DNA of 33,771 bases from Bacteriovoracaceae bacterium (GCA_947446575.1 CANFHC010000032.1:1-33771), one strand, 5' to 3'. Shown: positions 7,472 through 16,384, counted from the stretch's first letter. Notes: a model not told the origin generated them from the sequence alone. Translations and numbers: made by a program.

Positions 7472-8005
7472 ATGCCTCAATATTCCTTCAAAGGAATTAG
7501 TCCAGAAATTCATAGTGGAGTGTACATCGCTCCCAGTGCCGATATCATTGGCAAAGTTATTCTTGAAGAAAACTCAAATATTTGGCATCAATGTGTCGCT
7601 CGTGGTGACGTGAATTGGATTCGTGTTGGTAAAAATACAAACGTACAAGACCTCACGATGTTACATGTAACAAAAGACTTCGCTCTTACGATTGGTTCAG
7701 AAGTGAGCATTGGTCACTCAGTGACGTTACATGGGTGTACGATTGGCGATCACTGCCTCATTGGAATGGGTGCCATTATTATGGATGGCGCAGTCATTGG
7801 AGAGCATTGTGTTGTGGCTGCTGGTAGTTTAGTTCCTCCTGGAAAACAATATCCTGCGGGCTCGATGATTATGGGAAATCCGGCTGTCGTCAAGAGAGAG
7901 CTTACGTCTGATGAGAAAAATCTTTTTGGAAATCATTATAAAGCTTACGTTGGTTACAAAGACGAATACCTAGATTCTAATTTAGTTAAAAAATTAGATT
8001 TTTAG
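7472..8005 (+). CDS. Gamma carbonic anhydrase family protein (left-handed beta-helix)
   Basis: The 177-residue protein has hexapeptide repeats throughout and the YrdA/PaaY-like arrangement. The three likely metal-binding histidines are His65, His82 and His87 (G-H-S-V-T-L-H-G), with the family spacing. R-G-D at 44-46 and the C-terminal G-N-P-A-V-V-K-R are also typical. Members bind Zn or Fe and some hydrate CO2, while others have unclear activity. It starts two bases after the cytochrome c stop, so the two are one transcript. Whether they work together is unknown. Confidence 0.92.
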   Translation: MPQYSFKGISPEIHSGVYIAPSADIIGKVILEENSNIWHQCVARGDVNWIRVGKNTNVQDLTMLHVTKDFALTIGSEVSIGHSVTLHGCTIGDHCLIGMGAIIMDGAVIGEHCVVAAGSLVPPGKQYPAGSMIMGNPAVVKRELTSDEKNLFGNHYKAYVGYKDEYLDSNLVKKLDF

Positions 8006-8009
8006 TCAG

Positions 8010-8026
8010 TGTCTATTTTTTAGACA
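8010..8026. repeat. Small inverted repeat after the gamma-CA gene
   Basis: TGTCTA and TAGACA flank a T5 loop. The stem is short and no T-run follows, so terminator function is doubtful. Confidence 0.3.
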
Positions 8027-8155
8027 ATATCGTTTCATTCTTACTTGATCACTTCTTGTATTATTGACCTTTTAATTCAACATTTCCCCCAAGCTTATAG
8101 GCACGATAGTTGCTCATAAAACCCTAAGTTTACCATTTATCACTGAAGAGGCTTT

Positions 8156-10138
8156 ATGAAGTACATCTTAGTTATTACTTTCATGCTTGGATTATCATCA
8201 AATTTAATGGCCCAAGACCTAGAGAAGGTAAATGCAATCATTAATAAATATAAAATTACAGCTGAAAGACCTAAAGCATGTCCATTACAATCAAAAAAGT
8301 TTTCAGATTTGCTGGCAAAAACTGAAGCGATAAAGAATATTTTCAAAAGTAATTGTTTGCAGAAAGATGAAAGCAAAATGGCTGAGGTTTTAAACTCTGT
8401 AAAAGATATTCAAGATGAACTTAAAAAAAGAAATATCATAGAGAAAACGGTTGATGGAAAAACAATTATTAGTGCAATCACGGGCAGTGATGCACCAACT
8501 TCGACTGACTCAACAACAGCTAGTTCTGGATCTGCTGTAACGGCATTAAATGGAATTAAGTTTTCAACACTTTTCTCAAATATTACAACGATGATAAAAA
8601 AGAACCAATGTAATATGGAAGATGGTCGAGTTTTAGAAATGACTGCCGATCTTATTTACGATTCAACTCAGTTAGGGCTCCTTTCTGGAAATCAAATTGG
8701 ACTCATTGTCGCGGGTGGTGGATTTATAGTCTCATCAGCACTTCGACTTATTGATATGATTTTCAACCAAAGATTTGATTTCGAAAAAAACCAAGACAGA
8801 CAAACATTTATTAAACTTAATTGCTCATTTTACGATATTAGAAAAGATTTAGAGAGCCAAGGTGTGCTTGAAATCGAAAATAATTCTAATCGTGATGATT
8901 TAAGAGATACAAGAGCTTTAATTGAGCAGATGATTTATTCAATTAAAGATATGGATAAAGAAAAAATTGATCAGAAAAAAAAGTTAGATTTTATGGATGA
9001 AGCAACCGTTTCTTCTTTAGTGGGTGATGTTGCTGTTTTTAAGAAAACACTTACTAGAATTAAGGTCTATCTCTCTAATGGAATTGTTGAGTCGAACGAT
9101 AATCCAAGTGAGACACAAAAATTATTGATGATCACCAAACTTGCTCAAGATTATGACTTAGTCAGAACTCAACTTAATGATTATAGATTGCTTAAAGTAA
9201 GTACGGTCCCAATGTTGGATGACTTGTTTTTAATGGAGTTAAGAAAATACGATTCTCTTGATGAGAGTTTTTATCAAACTCTCAATATAAGTGCAAAAGA
9301 TTTTAATGATAACTATAGAGCAAAATTTCTTTTTCATGTGTTTCGAATATTAAATGACATTGCCATTAAGGAAGAACTTGCTTCTATGCAAAATGCTGAT
9401 GCTAAAAAAGAAAAAGTGCAAGATTTACAAAAAAAGCAAGAGCTTTACACTGATAGATTACAAGAGCTTAAAAAAGTAGAAGATCGCTTAGTAAGAGTTA
9501 TTTCACCAAGAGAATACTCTGCTACCGATGATGGATCAGATAATATGGTCTCATTATTGGAGAATTACAAAAATATCAGTGAGCAAATCTATGGAGAATG
9601 GGGTGATAAATTTCTCAAGTACACGACGCAGAAAAGTTATGATGAAACAAAAATATTTAATGAGAAAATAGATCGTTTTAATAAGAAATACAGTGATCTA
9701 ATAAAGAATTTTAAAGTTGATAGTTCTCCTGCAAATTTTGCTTGCCAAGACATTCAGAGAATTAGATTTAGTTATAAGTATGCGGATAGTTTAGTTCAAG
9801 AAGGATATGACTTTATCGTTACGAATAAAGATCTATTCTATACTGATGCAAAAAATTATTACAATGCTGAATTAGATGAAGAATCCAAAGGCGGATTTAG
9901 CAGTATTGAAAAGATTCAACGTCATTATAAGTCGACAATCTTAGCGATAAAAAAATTAAAAAATGAACAGATTGACCCAAGTGATGAAGAAAAGTATTTA
10001 TCAAGAAATTTTAGTGGAAGATCTTACTTAGGAAGATCGATGTTGGATGTTTCAAAAGCCAAGAGTATGGCAAGAGTTATTCAAGACAAGTTTCAACAAT
10101 TAAATTGTAATAAAATTTTAGTAGATGAAATAAATTAG
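8156..10138 (+). CDS. Large secreted protein of unknown function
   Basis: The 660-residue product starts after GAAGAGG with a signal peptide (about residues 1-19, LMA/QD). It then shows a Ser/Thr/Ala-rich linker near 115-130 and one glycine-rich hydrophobic stretch (about 175-200) that could span or insert in a membrane. A long, mostly helical body follows, with a strongly charged coiled-coil-like segment around 415-450. Six cysteines are scattered through it. No known family is recognised. It stands alone, with a 64-base convergent gap to the acyltransferase gene. A structural or cell-envelope role is possible but nothing in the sequence decides it. Confidence 0.85.
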   Translation: MKYILVITFMLGLSSNLMAQDLEKVNAIINKYKITAERPKACPLQSKKFSDLLAKTEAIKNIFKSNCLQKDESKMAEVLNSVKDIQDELKKRNIIEKTVDGKTIISAITGSDAPTSTDSTTASSGSAVTALNGIKFSTLFSNITTMIKKNQCNMEDGRVLEMTADLIYDSTQLGLLSGNQIGLIVAGGGFIVSSALRLIDMIFNQRFDFEKNQDRQTFIKLNCSFYDIRKDLESQGVLEIENNSNRDDLRDTRALIEQMIYSIKDMDKEKIDQKKKLDFMDEATVSSLVGDVAVFKKTLTRIKVYLSNGIVESNDNPSETQKLLMITKLAQDYDLVRTQLNDYRLLKVSTVPMLDDLFLMELRKYDSLDESFYQTLNISAKDFNDNYRAKFLFHVFRILNDIAIKEELASMQNADAKKEKVQDLQKKQELYTDRLQELKKVEDRLVRVISPREYSATDDGSDNMVSLLENYKNISEQIYGEWGDKFLKYTTQKSYDETKIFNEKIDRFNKKYSDLIKNFKVDSSPANFACQDIQRIRFSYKYADSLVQEGYDFIVTNKDLFYTDAKNYYNAELDEESKGGFSSIEKIQRHYKSTILAIKKLKNEQIDPSDEEKYLSRNFSGRSYLGRSMLDVSKAKSMARVIQDKFQQLNCNKILVDEIN

Positions 10139-10202
10139 GTAATTACCTCTATAGAGCACTCACAAATGTTTACCTGTAGAAAAAAGTGTTCTGAGAGATT
10201 GG

Positions 10203-10850
10203 TTATTTTTTACTATATGTCTTGGCCAGTTCTTCGCCAAGCTCAATTTTTAATCCCACCACTTCAGAAAGTTTTTGAAAATCTTCCCTTTTTGATTCAG
10301 GGGGAATGATTATTGGCTCGCCTATGACTACTATAATTTTTGAAAATGGTTTTGGTATTCTAAATTGATCCCAACTTTTTTTAATTACCCAAGATTTTTC
10401 AGCATAGGGAGAAAGAGGAAGAATGGCACATTGGCAAAGTCTGGCAATTTCAATAATGCCAGGTTTAACAATATGAGGAGGGCCTTTAGGTCCATCAACA
10501 CTTAATGCTCCTGGAAATCCTTTTTTCATGTTTTTTACAATTTCAATCATGGCCTTCCTTCCTCCACGAGTAGAACTTCCTCGCGCAGGTTTGTGGCCGA
10601 ATTTAGCACAAGTCACAGCAACTAGTTCGCCATCCTTAGATTCTGATATCACCATCGAGAAGTGCTCGCCTATATGAGAAAAAATCGCACCAATTAAGTT
10701 TTGATGCCAAAGAGCATAGGCGAATGTTTTATGAGTGCTTTGGTTTATTGCTTTTTCTTTATTTTCTAGTCCGATGAATTCATATCGATAAGTAAGATGT
10801 AAAAGGCGAATAAAATAATAAATTATTTGGGCGATTATTTTAGTTAACAT
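10203..10850 (-). CDS. DUF374 family lysophospholipid acyltransferase-like protein
   Basis: The ATG at 10850 is chosen because it lies just after the stop of the upstream oxygenase gene. A frame from 10901 would overlap that gene. The 215-residue protein has the DUF374/LPLAT features: an N-terminal hydrophobic helix, A-L-W-H-Q-N with the acyltransferase His, a G-S-S-T-R-G-G-R-K-A segment and the family-typical V-D-G-P-K-G-P. Members are thought to acylate lipid A precursors or other envelope lipids at the inner membrane, and exact substrates are unknown for most. It is cotranscribed with the 2OG-Fe(II) oxygenase gene. Confidence 0.85.
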   Translation of the reverse strand: MLTKIIAQIIYYFIRLLHLTYRYEFIGLENKEKAINQSTHKTFAYALWHQNLIGAIFSHIGEHFSMVISESKDGELVAVTCAKFGHKPARGSSTRGGRKAMIEIVKNMKKGFPGALSVDGPKGPPHIVKPGIIEIARLCQCAILPLSPYAEKSWVIKKSWDQFRIPKPFSKIIVVIGEPIIIPPESKREDFQKLSEVVGLKIELGEELAKTYSKK

Positions 10851-10854
10851 ATTT

Positions 10855-11436
10855 TTAAAGAATAGTTGTTCGAAACCAGCCGGCGATGGAGTAGCGCTCA
10901 CTGTCTGTTGGTCTTACTTCATGATAAATTTGATTACTTAAAAAGCAAACTAAACTTCCCACTTTAGGAGTTATATCGATTTCAATAATCTCTGGATTTT
11001 TACGGTTAAATATTCGCAGCTCTCCACCCGATACAGGGGTATTGAGATAAGTAACAAGGCTTACCAATCGCTCATTGCTTCCTGCGAATTGATCAAGATG
11101 CTTTTTATAAAACCCATTTTTATCATAGCGAGCAAAATGTCCTTCAAATTGTTTCAGGCCTAAATAAAGGCTTTGATTTAGAAACTGCATCAATTCGAAT
11201 ACTTTTTTTAAATACAAGTCTTGGGCAGGACCTTGTTGTTCGTTAAGCCAAAAAATGGAATCGTTTCTTATTTCCAGACTTTGGTGAGTAGCATTTCCTT
11301 TCCCAATTTTTGCAACTTGTAGGGGAAGAAGTTGCATTTCCGCAATGAGGTTGTCGCTAGTGGCCTGATCTAAAAACATATCGCAAGCAAACCAGCCGCG
11401 ATCAATGAGGGAAGTTAATAGCAAATCTTTGTCCAT
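10855..11436 (-). CDS. 2-oxoglutarate/Fe(II)-dependent dioxygenase, prolyl-4-hydroxylase-like
   Basis: The 193 residues carry the full iron and 2OG site of the superfamily: His113-x-Asp115 (K-H-L-D-Q-F), distal His172 (I-Y-H-E-V) and Arg181 (E-R-Y-S-I-A-G-W-F) for 2OG binding. The surrounding sequence resembles the SM-20/prolyl-4-hydroxylase group. Related bacterial enzymes hydroxylate proteins, including the translation machinery, but the target here cannot be read from sequence. It lies upstream of the DUF374 gene on the same strand. Confidence 0.88.
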   Translation of the reverse strand: MDKDLLLTSLIDRGWFACDMFLDQATSDNLIAEMQLLPLQVAKIGKGNATHQSLEIRNDSIFWLNEQQGPAQDLYLKKVFELMQFLNQSLYLGLKQFEGHFARYDKNGFYKKHLDQFAGSNERLVSLVTYLNTPVSGGELRIFNRKNPEIIEIDITPKVGSLVCFLSNQIYHEVRPTDSERYSIAGWFRTTIL

Positions 11437-11507
11437 AATGAAACCTATCTTAGAATTTTTTGGAGATCAATGCTACTATAGTTAAAAAATTGTTAAAGGA
11501 GCTTGTT

Positions 11508-12428
11508 TTGAACGTTCAGATTTCATGGTGGGTCGGATTTCATCTTTTTGTTTTTATAATGTTGGCCCTAGATCTAGGATTTTTTCACCGCAAAGATAAG
11601 CCAATTTCAGTAAAAGAATCGCTTTTTTGGACTGTTATTTGGATTAGTTTAGCCTTAATTTTTAATTTGGGAGTTTATGTTTTCATGGGACATCAAGATG
11701 CTTATGAATTTCTTACTTGCTATATTTTAGAAAAAAGTTTGAGTGTTGATAATATTTTTATTATGACTGTGATTTTTGGCTATTTTAAAGTTCTGCCAAA
11801 GTTCCAGCACCGCGTTTTGTTCTGGGGTATTTTAGGTGCCTTAGTAATGCGCATTGTTTTTATTTTAGGTGGAGTGAGTCTTATTTCACATTTTCGCTTT
11901 GTTCTTTATTTTTTTGGAGCTTTCCTTATTTACACCGGAATCAAAATGCTTTTTGCCAGCGAAAAAGAATTGAATCCGGAAAAAGATCTAGTTTATAAGT
12001 TTTCCAAAAAATATTTTAAAATGACTCCTGATTTTCATGGAAAAAATTTTTTCATTAAACTAAATCATTCCTATTATATGACTCCACTTTTTATGGTGCT
12101 CATGATTATTGAATCAACTGATGTTATTTTTGCCCTCGATTCCATCCCGGCCACTTTATCAGTGACGAAAAATCCTTTCATTGCTTACACATCAAATATT
12201 TTTGCTATTTTGGGATTGCGATCTCTCTATTTCGCATTTGCTGGAGTTGTAAACCTCTTTCGCTTCTTAACTTATGCGCTTTCATTTGTCTTGGTTTTTA
12301 TTGGAACCAAAATGCTTGTTGCTCATTATTATGAGATTTCTACAGGAGTTTCACTTGCAATCGTTTTGGGCACTATTGCCATTTCCATAGTGGCCTCTTT
12401 AATATTTCCAGAAAAAAATAAAGCTTAG
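11508..12428 (+). CDS. TerC family integral membrane protein (first copy)
   Basis: The TTG at 11508 is preferred over the TTG at 11460. AAAGGAG lies six bases before it, and its N-terminus aligns with that of the paralogue at 14568. The 306-residue protein has about nine membrane helices with the TerC/Alx signatures: L-D-L-G-F-F-H, E-K-S-L-S-V-D-N-I-F, the Q-H-R-V-L-F-W-G-I-L-G-A cytoplasmic turn, and E-S-T-D-V-I-F-A-L-D-S-I-P-A. Acidic residues inside the membrane are thought to bind metal. TerC/Alx proteins are linked to Mn2+ export and protein metalation. The last four bases overlap the LysR gene stop (TTAG). Confidence 0.93.
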   Translation: MNVQISWWVGFHLFVFIMLALDLGFFHRKDKPISVKESLFWTVIWISLALIFNLGVYVFMGHQDAYEFLTCYILEKSLSVDNIFIMTVIFGYFKVLPKFQHRVLFWGILGALVMRIVFILGGVSLISHFRFVLYFFGAFLIYTGIKMLFASEKELNPEKDLVYKFSKKYFKMTPDFHGKNFFIKLNHSYYMTPLFMVLMIIESTDVIFALDSIPATLSVTKNPFIAYTSNIFAILGLRSLYFAFAGVVNLFRFLTYALSFVLVFIGTKMLVAHYYEISTGVSLAIVLGTIAISIVASLIFPEKNKA

Positions 12429-13300
12429 ATTGATTTAATGAGCTTTGTTGCTATAGGGTTATCAATAGTTCTTTTTGAACTTATAACCCAATACTCTTCT
12501 TTTATATTAGGAAGTGTTCCAATCTTAAATAAGTTTTTTTCTCGTACCAAATTTAGAGCAGCAATATCAGGAAGTGCGGCCAGGCCTGCTCCTTGTGAAG
12601 CAAAAATCTTCATTAAAGATGTGTCTTGAGTTTCTAATTCGCTAACAACCTTTATTTTTTTAGTTTCAAAAAAAAAATCTAAATCATGCCTTAATTTTGA
12701 ATGATGAGTTGGCAATATCATAGGAACACCAGAAAGTGATTTGGGAAAGTTTTGTTTGCAAGAAAGAAATTGTTTAGCTCCATAAATGGAAACTGGTGCT
12801 TTCACAAAAGACTTACTATTCATATTTTTGTCGCGAGAAAAATCACCTGCATAATTTGAAATAAAACAATCTATGTTTCTTTGCAGTAATTCAGTAGTAA
12901 GTTCTTCTTGAGATCCTTCGATGATACTCACAAAGCATTCCCCAAATGAGCGCGCCTTTTGAGCAATTTCCCAGACAATTTGTTTGGGGACACTATCGAG
13001 AGCACCTAATTTTAATGTTGTTTTAGCTGAATAAGATTTTTCTTTTACAACCTGCAAGAGTTCTTGACCTAAAAGATTGATTTCATCGGCATACTTCAAA
13101 ACAACTTTCCCCGCATCAGTTAAGATTAACTTTCTATTTTTTCTTTCGAAAAGAGTTATTTGTAATTCTTCTTCTAATTGTTTTAGTTGTGCACTAAGAG
13201 CGGGCTGACCAATTAATAATTTTTCTGAAGCTTTTGAAATACTTCCAGTAGTTGCTATCTCTTTAAAGTAAATGAGGTGGTGATAATTTAACCAGTCCAT
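12425..13300 (-). CDS. LysR family transcriptional regulator, NhaR-like
   Basis: A strong AAGGAG precedes the ATG. The 291-residue protein has the LysR winged helix (residues 1-62), whose opening L-N-Y-H-H-L-I-Y-F-K-E-I-A and G-S-I-S-K-A-S-E-K-L are very close to NhaR, the Na+-responsive activator of the nhaA antiporter gene. The rest is the two-lobed substrate-binding domain. It is divergent from the baeRF gene, with LysR-type dyads between the two, so it probably controls itself and the baeRF-TerC transcript. The effector may be an ion or pH signal by analogy with NhaR (inference). Confidence 0.92.
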   Translation of the reverse strand: MDWLNYHHLIYFKEIATTGSISKASEKLLIGQPALSAQLKQLEEELQITLFERKNRKLILTDAGKVVLKYADEINLLGQELLQVVKEKSYSAKTTLKLGALDSVPKQIVWEIAQKARSFGECFVSIIEGSQEELTTELLQRNIDCFISNYAGDFSRDKNMNSKSFVKAPVSIYGAKQFLSCKQNFPKSLSGVPMILPTHHSKLRHDLDFFFETKKIKVVSELETQDTSLMKIFASQGAGLAALPDIAALNLVREKNLFKIGTLPNIKEEYWVISSKRTIDNPIATKLIKSI

Positions 13301-13347
13301 AATTTTCTCCTTTGCTGATCATAGCTTGTGGCTATCTCCGAGATCGA

Positions 13348-13389
13348 TTCGATAAAATCGAATTATTTCTACCTTATTATCGATTTTAT
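13348..13389. promoter_or_regulatory. Paired LysR-type operator sites
   Basis: TTCGAT-AAA-ATCGAA (13348-13362) is a perfect dyad that contains T-N11-A, the LysR box. The ten-base ATAAAATCGA in it recurs inverted at 13380-13389, about 29 bp (near three helical turns) away. This fits the recognition/activation site pair of divergently transcribed LysR systems. Confidence 0.6.
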
Positions 13390-13446
13390 TAAAACATAAA
13401 ACTCAACGACAATTGTCCTAATCATAGAAAATCCAAGGAGGATTCG

Positions 13447-14535
13447 ATGAAGGAACTAATGAATCAAGACCTAAAAGCGATCACTGAGGCGAGCTCTACT
13501 CCTATGATTTCGATCTATTTATCCAGAGATGCAAGTCTCGACATGAGAGCATTAACTGAAAAATGGAGAGAGTCATTAAGCAAAGCAGAATTTTACCTCT
13601 TAAAAGATTATACGCGGTCTTTTGTTCACACTTTCATGGAGCCTTTGAGGATCGCCCCCTTTTTAGAAACTTTAGATCACTTAGATAAAGGAGTGATCGT
13701 TTTTTATAGCACTGATCATCAAGGCTATATTCGCGTCCAAAGTCCAATAAATGATTTAGTGGTAGTGGCCGATAGCTTTCACATAAAACCATTGCTTCGA
13801 ATTAAAAACACAGAGAGAGGGTTTTTTCTCGTCTCTATAAGCTCTAAAGTTGTAAATGTATCTGTAGAAACGAATGGACATTTGTACCGGATGGACTCTA
13901 TTAAAAATCCTTTGGAGGAAGAAGATCTGAATTCAAATAAAAGTAAACCTGATGCCAAAGATTTTATTTTTCACGCAGCAGCTGAATTGAACAAATCTTT
14001 AGCACTCTACAAATTGCCAATTATCCTGGCTGGAGTTAAAGACCATCTAGGTCATATGAAAAAACACCTAAGTCATTCAATGGTTTTAGAAGATGCAATT
14101 GTAGGCAATGTCGAGAGAATGAAAGCGGACGAACTGCGCGAGAGATGTTTTGAATTGCTAGAACCTTATTACCGCCAAAAAGAATTAGAGGCCATCGATG
14201 AGCTCAATCTTGCGGTAAAAAGAAATCATGCAATTACTTATATAGAAGATATTGCCGTAAGCGCAATTTACGGTAAGATAAGAAAGTTATTTGTCGTTGA
14301 AAATAAGCAATTGTGGGGGACGGTAAATAAGAACACGGGGGAGGTCTTTATCTCTCCTAAACAAACGAACTCTCATGATGATGATATCCTAGATGATATC
14401 TGTCAGCTGGTTCTTGCGAAGGGGGGAGAAGTGGTAGTGCTTAGAGATGCTACAAATGTAAAAGGTTATGTAGCAGCAGCAATTGTCACGGATAAATCTC
14501 ACTTGTATGATGTAGAGCAATCTTATTCGACTTAG
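13447..14535 (+). CDS. baeRF family (bacterial archaeo-eukaryotic release factor-like) protein
   Basis: The start has a strong AAGGAGG. The 362-residue protein resembles the bacterial homologues of archaeal/eukaryotic aeRF1: an N-terminal domain with I-S-I-Y-L-S-R, a central domain with G-V-I-V-F-Y-S-T and D-S-F-H-I-K-P-L-L-R, then an RNase-H-like and an L7Ae-like C-terminal part (R-K-L-F-V-V-E, A-K-G-G-E-V-V-V-L). In aeRF1 these regions handle peptide release and ribosome contact. I see no convincing GGQ loop. Ribosome rescue, stress or hibernation roles have been proposed for the family. Only 32 bases separate it from the second terC gene. Confidence 0.72.
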   Translation: MKELMNQDLKAITEASSTPMISIYLSRDASLDMRALTEKWRESLSKAEFYLLKDYTRSFVHTFMEPLRIAPFLETLDHLDKGVIVFYSTDHQGYIRVQSPINDLVVVADSFHIKPLLRIKNTERGFFLVSISSKVVNVSVETNGHLYRMDSIKNPLEEEDLNSNKSKPDAKDFIFHAAAELNKSLALYKLPIILAGVKDHLGHMKKHLSHSMVLEDAIVGNVERMKADELRERCFELLEPYYRQKELEAIDELNLAVKRNHAITYIEDIAVSAIYGKIRKLFVVENKQLWGTVNKNTGEVFISPKQTNSHDDDILDDICQLVLAKGGEVVVLRDATNVKGYVAAAIVTDKSHLYDVEQSYST

Positions 14536-14567
14536 TTTTCTATATATTTTTTGAGGTTTTATTAATT

Positions 14568-15491
14568 ATGTTTAACAGTCATAGTCTTTTAGAATGGATG
14601 GCCTTTATGGCCATCATTTTTTTTATGTTATTCCTTGATCTTGGCGTTTTTCACAAAAAAGTTCATAAAGTTTCTATAAAAGAGTCACTCGTATGGACTG
14701 CTGTTTGGGTGACCTTAGCACTCGGGTTTAATTTTTATATCTATCATTCAATGGGAAGTCAGGCTGGATTAGAATTCCTCACTGGATACATTATTGAGAA
14801 ATCACTGAGCATTGATAATATTTTTGTCATCTCATTAATATTCACTTATTTCAAAGTTGATAGTCAGCATCAACACCGCGTTTTATTTTGGGGCGTGCTA
14901 GGAGCTTTGGTTTTTAGAATTATTTTTATCTTTGCGGGGGTCGCACTCATTCAAAAATTTGAATGGATGATTTATATTTTTGGTGGTTTTTTAATCTTTA
15001 CGGGATTAAAAATGCTCAAAGACACAGAAAAGAAAGTTGAAATAGACAACAATCCTCTAATTAAATTTGCTAGAAAACATTTTAGGATTTCTGACAAGTT
15101 TGTGGGGGAGCATTTTACTGTCGTTCAAAATGGGAAAAGATTTTTCACACCACTTTTTTTAGTTCTTATCATGATCGAGAGTACTGATATTATCTTTGCG
15201 GTAGATTCTATTCCTGCCATTTTAGCAGTGACACCTGATCCTTATATTGTTTTTACTTCAAACGTATTTGCTATCTTAGGATTGCGATCTTTGTACTTTG
15301 CTCTAAACGGATTAATGGAAATGTTTGAGTATATCGGTTTTGCTTTGTCGGGTATTCTCGTATTCGTTGGAACGAAGATGGTAATCACTCCTTTTTATCA
15401 TATTCCAACTTTTATTTCGGTGGCAGTGATTATAGTAATGTTATTGTCATCTATTGCAGCTTCCGTTTATTTTCCAAAACAAGCTAAATGA
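14568..15491 (+). CDS. TerC family integral membrane protein (second copy)
   Basis: This 307-residue paralogue of the first TerC shares its layout: L-D-L-G-V-F-H, E-K-S-L-S-I-D-N-I-F, Q-H-R-V-L-F-W-G-V-L-G-A, E-S-T-D-I-I-F-A-V-D-S-I-P-A and A-I-L-G-L-R-S-L-Y-F-A. All membrane acidic residues are kept in both copies. It follows the baeRF gene on what is probably the same transcript, whereas the first copy lies on the other side of the LysR gene. The function, probably metal (Mn2+) export, follows from the family. Confidence 0.93.
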   Translation: MFNSHSLLEWMAFMAIIFFMLFLDLGVFHKKVHKVSIKESLVWTAVWVTLALGFNFYIYHSMGSQAGLEFLTGYIIEKSLSIDNIFVISLIFTYFKVDSQHQHRVLFWGVLGALVFRIIFIFAGVALIQKFEWMIYIFGGFLIFTGLKMLKDTEKKVEIDNNPLIKFARKHFRISDKFVGEHFTVVQNGKRFFTPLFLVLIMIESTDIIFAVDSIPAILAVTPDPYIVFTSNVFAILGLRSLYFALNGLMEMFEYIGFALSGILVFVGTKMVITPFYHIPTFISVAVIIVMLLSSIAASVYFPKQAK

Positions 15492-15572
15492 AATACCAAG
15501 GAATATTGTTCCTGCACTATTTAATTATCCGTTTTTCCATTAGGATGTACTGATCAATTGCTTGGAGGAATC

Positions 15573-15989
15573 ATGAAGCATCTTAGTTTAATTACTGCAT
15601 CTCTATTTTTAATGCTCATTTCTCCACTTGCAAAAGCATCTCTCAATTTGAATGTTAAAATTGGTCAGTTGGTTGGAACACAAATTGTTGAAGTAAATAA
15701 AACAATCGCAGCTGATTATAATAAAGATATTGTCATCACTTCTGCAGGCTTAAAAAATAAAATCGTTCTAAGCTTAAGAAAATTCTCAAATGTTTTAGTT
15801 AACGGTAATAAAATTAATCCAGTTCAAATAGATATGAAATTAGTCAACGATATGAAAATGATTATCGGCCATCCTCAGACCGTTACTTCTTTTTACAATC
15901 GTTCAGCTGAGTTTGCCGTCCGCTCAAGTGGAATTCCCACAGATGCAGCAGATTTAAATGTTTCGCTAAATTTTGAAGAAACAAATTAG
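15573..15989 (+). CDS. Small secreted protein of unknown function
   Basis: The ATG at 15573 lies behind TTGGAGG and begins a signal peptide (residues 1-22, AKA/S). The mature part of about 115 residues is beta-rich, has no cysteines and opens with repeated Leu-Asn-Val-type alternation, which would suit a periplasmic or surface protein. No family is recognised. Its stop interlocks with the stop of the convergent GNAT-like gene (TTAG). Confidence 0.75.
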   Translation: MKHLSLITASLFLMLISPLAKASLNLNVKIGQLVGTQIVEVNKTIAADYNKDIVITSAGLKNKIVLSLRKFSNVLVNGNKINPVQIDMKLVNDMKMIIGHPQTVTSFYNRSAEFAVRSSGIPTDAADLNVSLNFEETN

Positions 15990-16384
15990 TGAATTATTTT
16001 CTTTAAGAAGTTTTCCATCCTATCAAAAATACTCTGATCCATTCTTTCTGCTTGGTTTTTACAAATCTTGATTGCTAGACAATCTTCATCTCGCGCCAGT
16101 TGGTCTAAAAAATCCATCATGGCCTTATAGCTTTTAATATTAGTTTGATAGATTTCACGAATCTCTAATATTTTTCCAATATACGGACATAATGCAACTT
16201 TGTAACTAATAGTTCCCAAACATTCATCAGCTTCAAAGACTCCTATGAGTTTGGGTCCATTATTGATTTGGTAGTTTTCGTGTTTTAATGAGTACTCGTA
16301 AAAAGACAAAGGATATTCTTTTTGATTGAGAATATTGTAAGCTTTTTCAAAGTCTTCCCTGACTGTGATTAATCTTATTTCCAT
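15986..16384 (-). CDS. Probable GNAT-like acetyltransferase
   Basis: The 132-residue protein begins M-E-I-R-L-I-T-V-R-E-D-F and continues with L-I-G-V-F-E-A-D-E-C-L-G-T-I-S-Y, the usual beta-strand pair of GNAT proteins. I-L-E-I-R-E-I-Y-Q follows where the acetyl-CoA strand would be, but the R/Q-x-x-G-x-G/A pyrophosphate loop is not clear. It may be a degenerate or non-canonical member. No Shine-Dalgarno is present. A TAGCAT -10-like element sits six bases before the ATG, so translation may be leaderless. Confidence 0.55.
   Translation of the reverse strand: MEIRLITVREDFEKAYNILNQKEYPLSFYEYSLKHENYQINNGPKLIGVFEADECLGTISYKVALCPYIGKILEIREIYQTNIKSYKAMMDFLDQLARDEDCLAIKICKNQAERMDQSIFDRMENFLKKIIH

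Noticed and set aside
10154-10195. Possible terminator between the 660-residue protein gene and the acyltransferase gene
   Set aside because: Arms AGAGCACT/AGTGTTCT have a wobble pair, a long loop and no T-run.
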